Source of the DNA: Clostridia bacterium
Lineage (GTDB): Bacteria; Bacillota; Clostridia; Christensenellales; Aristaeellaceae
Reading direction: 5' to 3'
NCBI GenBank assembly: GCA_024404245.1
Contig: JAKSQH010000016.1
Span: 1-36,914 of the forward strand
Length of the DNA stretch: 36,914 nucleotides
Shown: piece after piece, positions 34,162 to 36,914 of the stretch
How the letters are laid out: the number at the start of each line of letters is the position of its first letter
Position numbering within the stretch: the stretch's first letter is position 1
Position numbers and translations under genes: made by a program
The notes under the pieces: generated by a model
The model's input: the letters and a program-made list of their open reading frames with translations, nothing else
Database searches by the model: none
What the model was told of the DNA's origin: nothing

Positions 34162-36432
34162 TCAGCCGTTGTTAATCTGATCGACCATCTTCTGAATCAT
34201 GTCATATGTCAGCGCGCCTCCGCTGAAGCTGGCTATGGATCGCAACGGCATGTTCATCATCATGGCTTTGGCCATCTCATCGCTGATGGCTTCACCGGCC
34301 GCGTCACTGTCACCGCTGTTTTCTCCGCTGCCGAACAAACCGCCTTGCATAATCGGCCTCAGTATTTCCATGGCTTTGGGATTCGCAATCAGATCAGCCA
34401 TGATCGAATTGACCGTATAGTGAGCGGGCACCTGAACCGTGCTTTCAACACGCACCGTTTCACTCAGCAGTACCGTGCGGCTGTCGGAACAGATTTCGAT
34501 CCGGAAATCACCGGTTTCCACATGCCAGTCATGAAGGCGGGTATTCCAGTACGCAAAGGCGCGTTTCCCGATTTCAAAGGTAACTGTCTTCGTTTCGCCG
34601 GGTTCAAGCTCAATCTTACCGAATTCCTTCAGCTCACGGACCGGACGGAAAACCGAGCTCTCGATATCGCCGACATACAGCTGAACAACTTCCTTGCCCT
34701 TCACAGAGCCGGCATTCGTCACATCCACGGAAACCGTCAGGATATCCGTATCCCGGATTTCCTTCGATGACAGCCTCAGGTTACTGTATTCAAACTTCGT
34801 ATAGCTCAACCCATACCCGAACGGGAACAGAACATCCGTTTTTTTCTTGTCATAATACCGGTAACCGACAAAGATACCTTCGTTATAGACGCCGGTATCA
34901 CCTTCGCCTTCATAGCTCAGGAAACAGGGTGTATCCTCCAGTTTGACCGGCAGAGTCTCAGGCAAACGGCCGCACGGATTAACTTTACCGTACAGAATAT
35001 TCGCTGTGGCGGTACCGACCGCCTGTCCGCCCAGATAACCCTCCACCACTGCCTTCACGAGGGGCAGCCACGGCATTTCCACAGGAGAACCGTTATACAG
35101 CACAACAATCGTGTTCGGATTGACTTCCGCCACACGGCGGATCAGTTCTGTCTGGCACAAAGGCATCCGCAGATGGGTCCGGTCATAGCCTTCCGATTCG
35201 AAGCTGTCCGGCAGTCCCGCCACAATAACCGCTTTATCGGCCTCCGCCGCCACCCTGAGTGCTTCGGCGATCAGCGTTTCGTCCGGCTGTTCGTCCGCTG
35301 TGTCATATCCCTGTGCGTAAGTTACGCCGGAGCAATCCTTCAGTTCATCCATCAGTGAGGTGATCCGGAAGCAGTTGATATGGCTGCTGCCGCCGCCCTG
35401 GAATCTCGGCACGGCGGCAAACTTACCGATCACAGCCACTTTTTCGGTCTCCTTCAGCGGCAGGACGCGATCCTCATTCTTCAGTAACACCATGCATTCA
35501 GCCGCCAGTTTCCCGGCCAGTTCATGCTGAGCGTCCAGATCCCAGACTGTCTCCGGTTTCGCGTTTTCAAGATAGCGCGTATGGATCCGCAGGATATTCT
35601 CCACGCAGGCGTCCACATCTTTTTCATCCAGCGTTCCGGCTTTCACCGCTTCCATAACACGGCGGTCATTGCTGCCGCCGGAGGACGGCATTTCCAGATC
35701 CAGTCCGGCGCTGACGCCCTTAACACGGTCATTGACAGCGCCCCAGTCGCTGACTACATATCCGTCAAAGCCCCACTCATCGCGAAGCACAGTCTTCAGC
35801 AGCCAGGGATTTTCTGACGAATAAACACCGTTGATGCGGTTATAGGAGCACATCACGGTCCAGGCTTTTCCGTCCCTGACAACCTTTTCAAACGCGGGAA
35901 AATAGATTTCCCGCAAGGTACGCTCATCCACCTCGGCGCTTGTGCTCATACGGCGGTTTTCCTGACTGTTGGCGGCAAAATGCTTTACGCTGACGCCCAC
36001 ATTGCGGCTCTGTAAGCCTTTGGTGTGAGCGGTTGCCAGTTCACCCGCCAGATAGGGATCCTCGCTGTAATACTCAAAATTGCGGCCGCACAGCGGGCTG
36101 CGCTTGATATTGATCGCCGGGCCGAGGTTCACAGCCAGTTTTTCATGCTGACACGCGTCGCCGACAGCCTCACCGATCTGACGGCACAGATCCCGGTCAA
36201 ACGATGCCGCGGCCGCGCTGGCCGTAGGAAGACAGACCGCTTTGATGCTGTCATTGATTCCGAGATGGTCTCCGCCCTCCGCCTGTTTTCTCAAGCCGTG
36301 AGGCCCGTCCGAAACCATGAAAGCCGGGATGCCCAGCCGTTCCACGGGTCTGGTTCTCCAGAAATCCGCACCGCTCAGAAGAGAGCATTTCTCTTCCAGT
36401 GTCATTTGGGAAACAAGCTGTTTGATGTCCAT
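34162..36432 (-). CDS. GH3 beta-glucosidase/beta-xylosidase
   Basis: A 756-residue enzyme with no signal peptide. The N-terminal barrel (about 1-310) carries the nucleophile D229 in VVSDWGAV and the KHFAANSQE segment. The alpha/beta sandwich (about 320-530) carries the acid/base candidates E412/E414 in SFESEGYDR. A fibronectin-III-like domain (about 570-650) follows. An extra C-terminal tail of about 80 residues (from HYTVNSIMADL) occurs in several clostridial GH3 enzymes. It would release glucose or xylose from beta-linked oligosaccharides in the cytoplasm. GGAGGA precedes the ATG by 6 nt. Together with the GH2 beta-mannosidase downstream and the Opp-type ABC gene upstream it suggests glucomannan or similar use. 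Confidence 0.95.
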   Translation of the reverse strand: MDIKQLVSQMTLEEKCSLLSGADFWRTRPVERLGIPAFMVSDGPHGLRKQAEGGDHLGINDSIKAVCLPTASAAAASFDRDLCRQIGEAVGDACQHEKLAVNLGPAINIKRSPLCGRNFEYYSEDPYLAGELATAHTKGLQSRNVGVSVKHFAANSQENRRMSTSAEVDERTLREIYFPAFEKVVRDGKAWTVMCSYNRINGVYSSENPWLLKTVLRDEWGFDGYVVSDWGAVNDRVKGVSAGLDLEMPSSGGSNDRRVMEAVKAGTLDEKDVDACVENILRIHTRYLENAKPETVWDLDAQHELAGKLAAECMVLLKNEDRVLPLKETEKVAVIGKFAAVPRFQGGGSSHINCFRITSLMDELKDCSGVTYAQGYDTADEQPDETLIAEALRVAAEADKAVIVAGLPDSFESEGYDRTHLRMPLCQTELIRRVAEVNPNTIVVLYNGSPVEMPWLPLVKAVVEGYLGGQAVGTATANILYGKVNPCGRLPETLPVKLEDTPCFLSYEGEGDTGVYNEGIFVGYRYYDKKKTDVLFPFGYGLSYTKFEYSNLRLSSKEIRDTDILTVSVDVTNAGSVKGKEVVQLYVGDIESSVFRPVRELKEFGKIELEPGETKTVTFEIGKRAFAYWNTRLHDWHVETGDFRIEICSDSRTVLLSETVRVESTVQVPAHYTVNSIMADLIANPKAMEILRPIMQGGLFGSGENSGDSDAAGEAISDEMAKAMMMNMPLRSIASFSGGALTYDMIQKMVDQINNG

Positions 36433-36463
36433 ACACTTTCCTCCGTTTACAGATTCATGGAAA

Positions 36464-36497
36464 GACGTCCGCGTCCCCTCACAGGGAACGGGACGTC
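36464..36497 (-). terminator. Hairpin terminator after the ABC ATPase gene
   Basis: On the minus strand a long hairpin (36497-36464) pairs GACGTCC...GGACGTC and, inside it, CGTTCCC with GGGGACG, with one bulged base; TTTCC follows. It starts 9 nt after the ATPase stop and leaves only about 30 bp before GH3, so it may thin rather than end transcription. Confidence 0.6.
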
Positions 36498-36505
36498 AAT
36501 TGTTA

Positions 36506-36914
36506 TTACTCCGCCGCTGTATTCAGATCCCATTCTTCGTGGATCTTCGGAACGTCACTGATCAGACGCCTGGTGTACGCCGCTTTGGGATTCAGGATCA
36601 CATCGTCCGCGGACCCGGACTCGACAAACTTTCCGTGTTCCATGATGTACACCGTATCGGAAATATAATAGGCCAGACCGATATCATGCGTGATGAAAAT
36701 AACCGTCATTCCCGTTTCGTCCCTGAGTTTCAGCAGCATATCCAGAATCGTTGCGCGTGAACAGGCGTCAATCATGGATGTCGGTTCATCCGCCAACAGA
36801 ATACTTGGCTTGAGAAAAAAAATCCGCGCGATCATCAGACGCTGCATCTGTCCGCCCGAAAGTTCAAACGGGTATTTATTGGTCAGTTCCGCGTATTTCA
36901 GGTTCACAAAGCTG
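36506..36914 (-). CDS. Opp/Dpp-type ABC transporter ATP-binding protein (C-terminal part)
   Basis: Only the last 135 codons are in the window; the frame is open to the edge. Visible are the signature LSGGQMQRL, Walker [10 protein letters not shown] with the D-loop-like MIDA, the switch histidine in FITHD, and the end [29 protein letters not shown], which is the OppF/DppF-type C-terminal pattern. This subunit energises import by oligopeptide-type transporters, many of which carry oligosaccharides when they lie beside glycosidase genes. Here GH3 and GH2 follow directly, so beta-linked oligosaccharide uptake is likely. MIDA replaces the more common LD in the D-loop (SMIDAC rather than SALDV), a common variation in such partner subunits. 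Confidence 0.9.
   Translation of the reverse strand, partial: SFVNLKYAELTNKYPFELSGGQMQRLMIARIFFLKPSILLADEPTSMIDACSRATILDMLLKLRDETGMTVIFITHDIGLAYYISDTVYIMEHGKFVESGSADDVILNPKAAYTRRLISDVPKIHEEWDLNTAAE

Noticed and set aside
1..36914. tRNA or rRNA genes, CRISPR repeats, transposases, phage or integration sites
   Set aside because: Looked for TTCGA-type T-arms, regular short repeats, transposase motifs and terminal repeats; nothing convincing was found.

Overview
The window looks like the chromosome of an anaerobic, plant- or host-glycan-degrading Clostridia member (Firmicutes), probably from gut or rumen. The evidence is strong AGGAGG-type ribosome binding sites, consensus sigma-A promoters (several with exact 17-bp spacers), a Met T-box leader in front of metG, LplABC-type sugar transport genes, a TipAS-type MerR regulator, a MutS2-type protein and many glycoside hydrolases, at a moderately high GC content (estimated by eye). 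A Christensenellales/Aristaeellaceae-like lineage is a guess, based mainly on the solute-binding protein whose signal peptide lacks a lipobox cysteine.

Layout. 1-5031 (minus) is the first part of a multimodular non-ribosomal peptide synthetase (A-T-C-A-T-C..., cut by the window edge). Divergent from it is a MerR/TipAS regulator with a palindrome inside its promoter spacer (5375-6163). Next come a minus-strand ABC exporter pair with an orphan PqqD-like protein (6287-8026), then plus-strand genes for a small nitroreductase, a membrane-bound GGDEF protein and a Gfo/Idh/MocA oxidoreductase (8327-11278).

From 11337 to 26700 lies a glycan-use region: GH51 arabinofuranosidase, GH29 fucosidase, a zinc sugar dehydrogenase and a 1010-residue wall-anchored protein of unknown function (all minus); GH31 glycosidase and a HAD phosphatase (plus); then an lplB-lplC-binding protein operon (minus) without its own ATPase. 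A consensus promoter at 26988 drives a roughly 190-nt segment that can fold into one long rod-like hairpin, followed by a MutS2-type protein lacking the Smr domain. metG with its T-box follows on the minus strand. The right end is a second sugar locus (minus): an Opp/Dpp-type ABC ATPase (partial), GH3 beta-glucosidase/xylosidase and GH2 beta-mannosidase, a set that fits import and intracellular cleavage of beta-linked oligosaccharides.

The least ordinary items are the NRPS whose first adenylation domain lacks the amino-group-binding aspartate, the structured RNA candidate in front of the Smr-less MutS2, the unassigned surface protein, and the PqqD-like protein with no radical-SAM partner in view. 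No tRNA, rRNA, insertion sequence, CRISPR array or replication origin was seen. All motif positions and alignments were done by eye.
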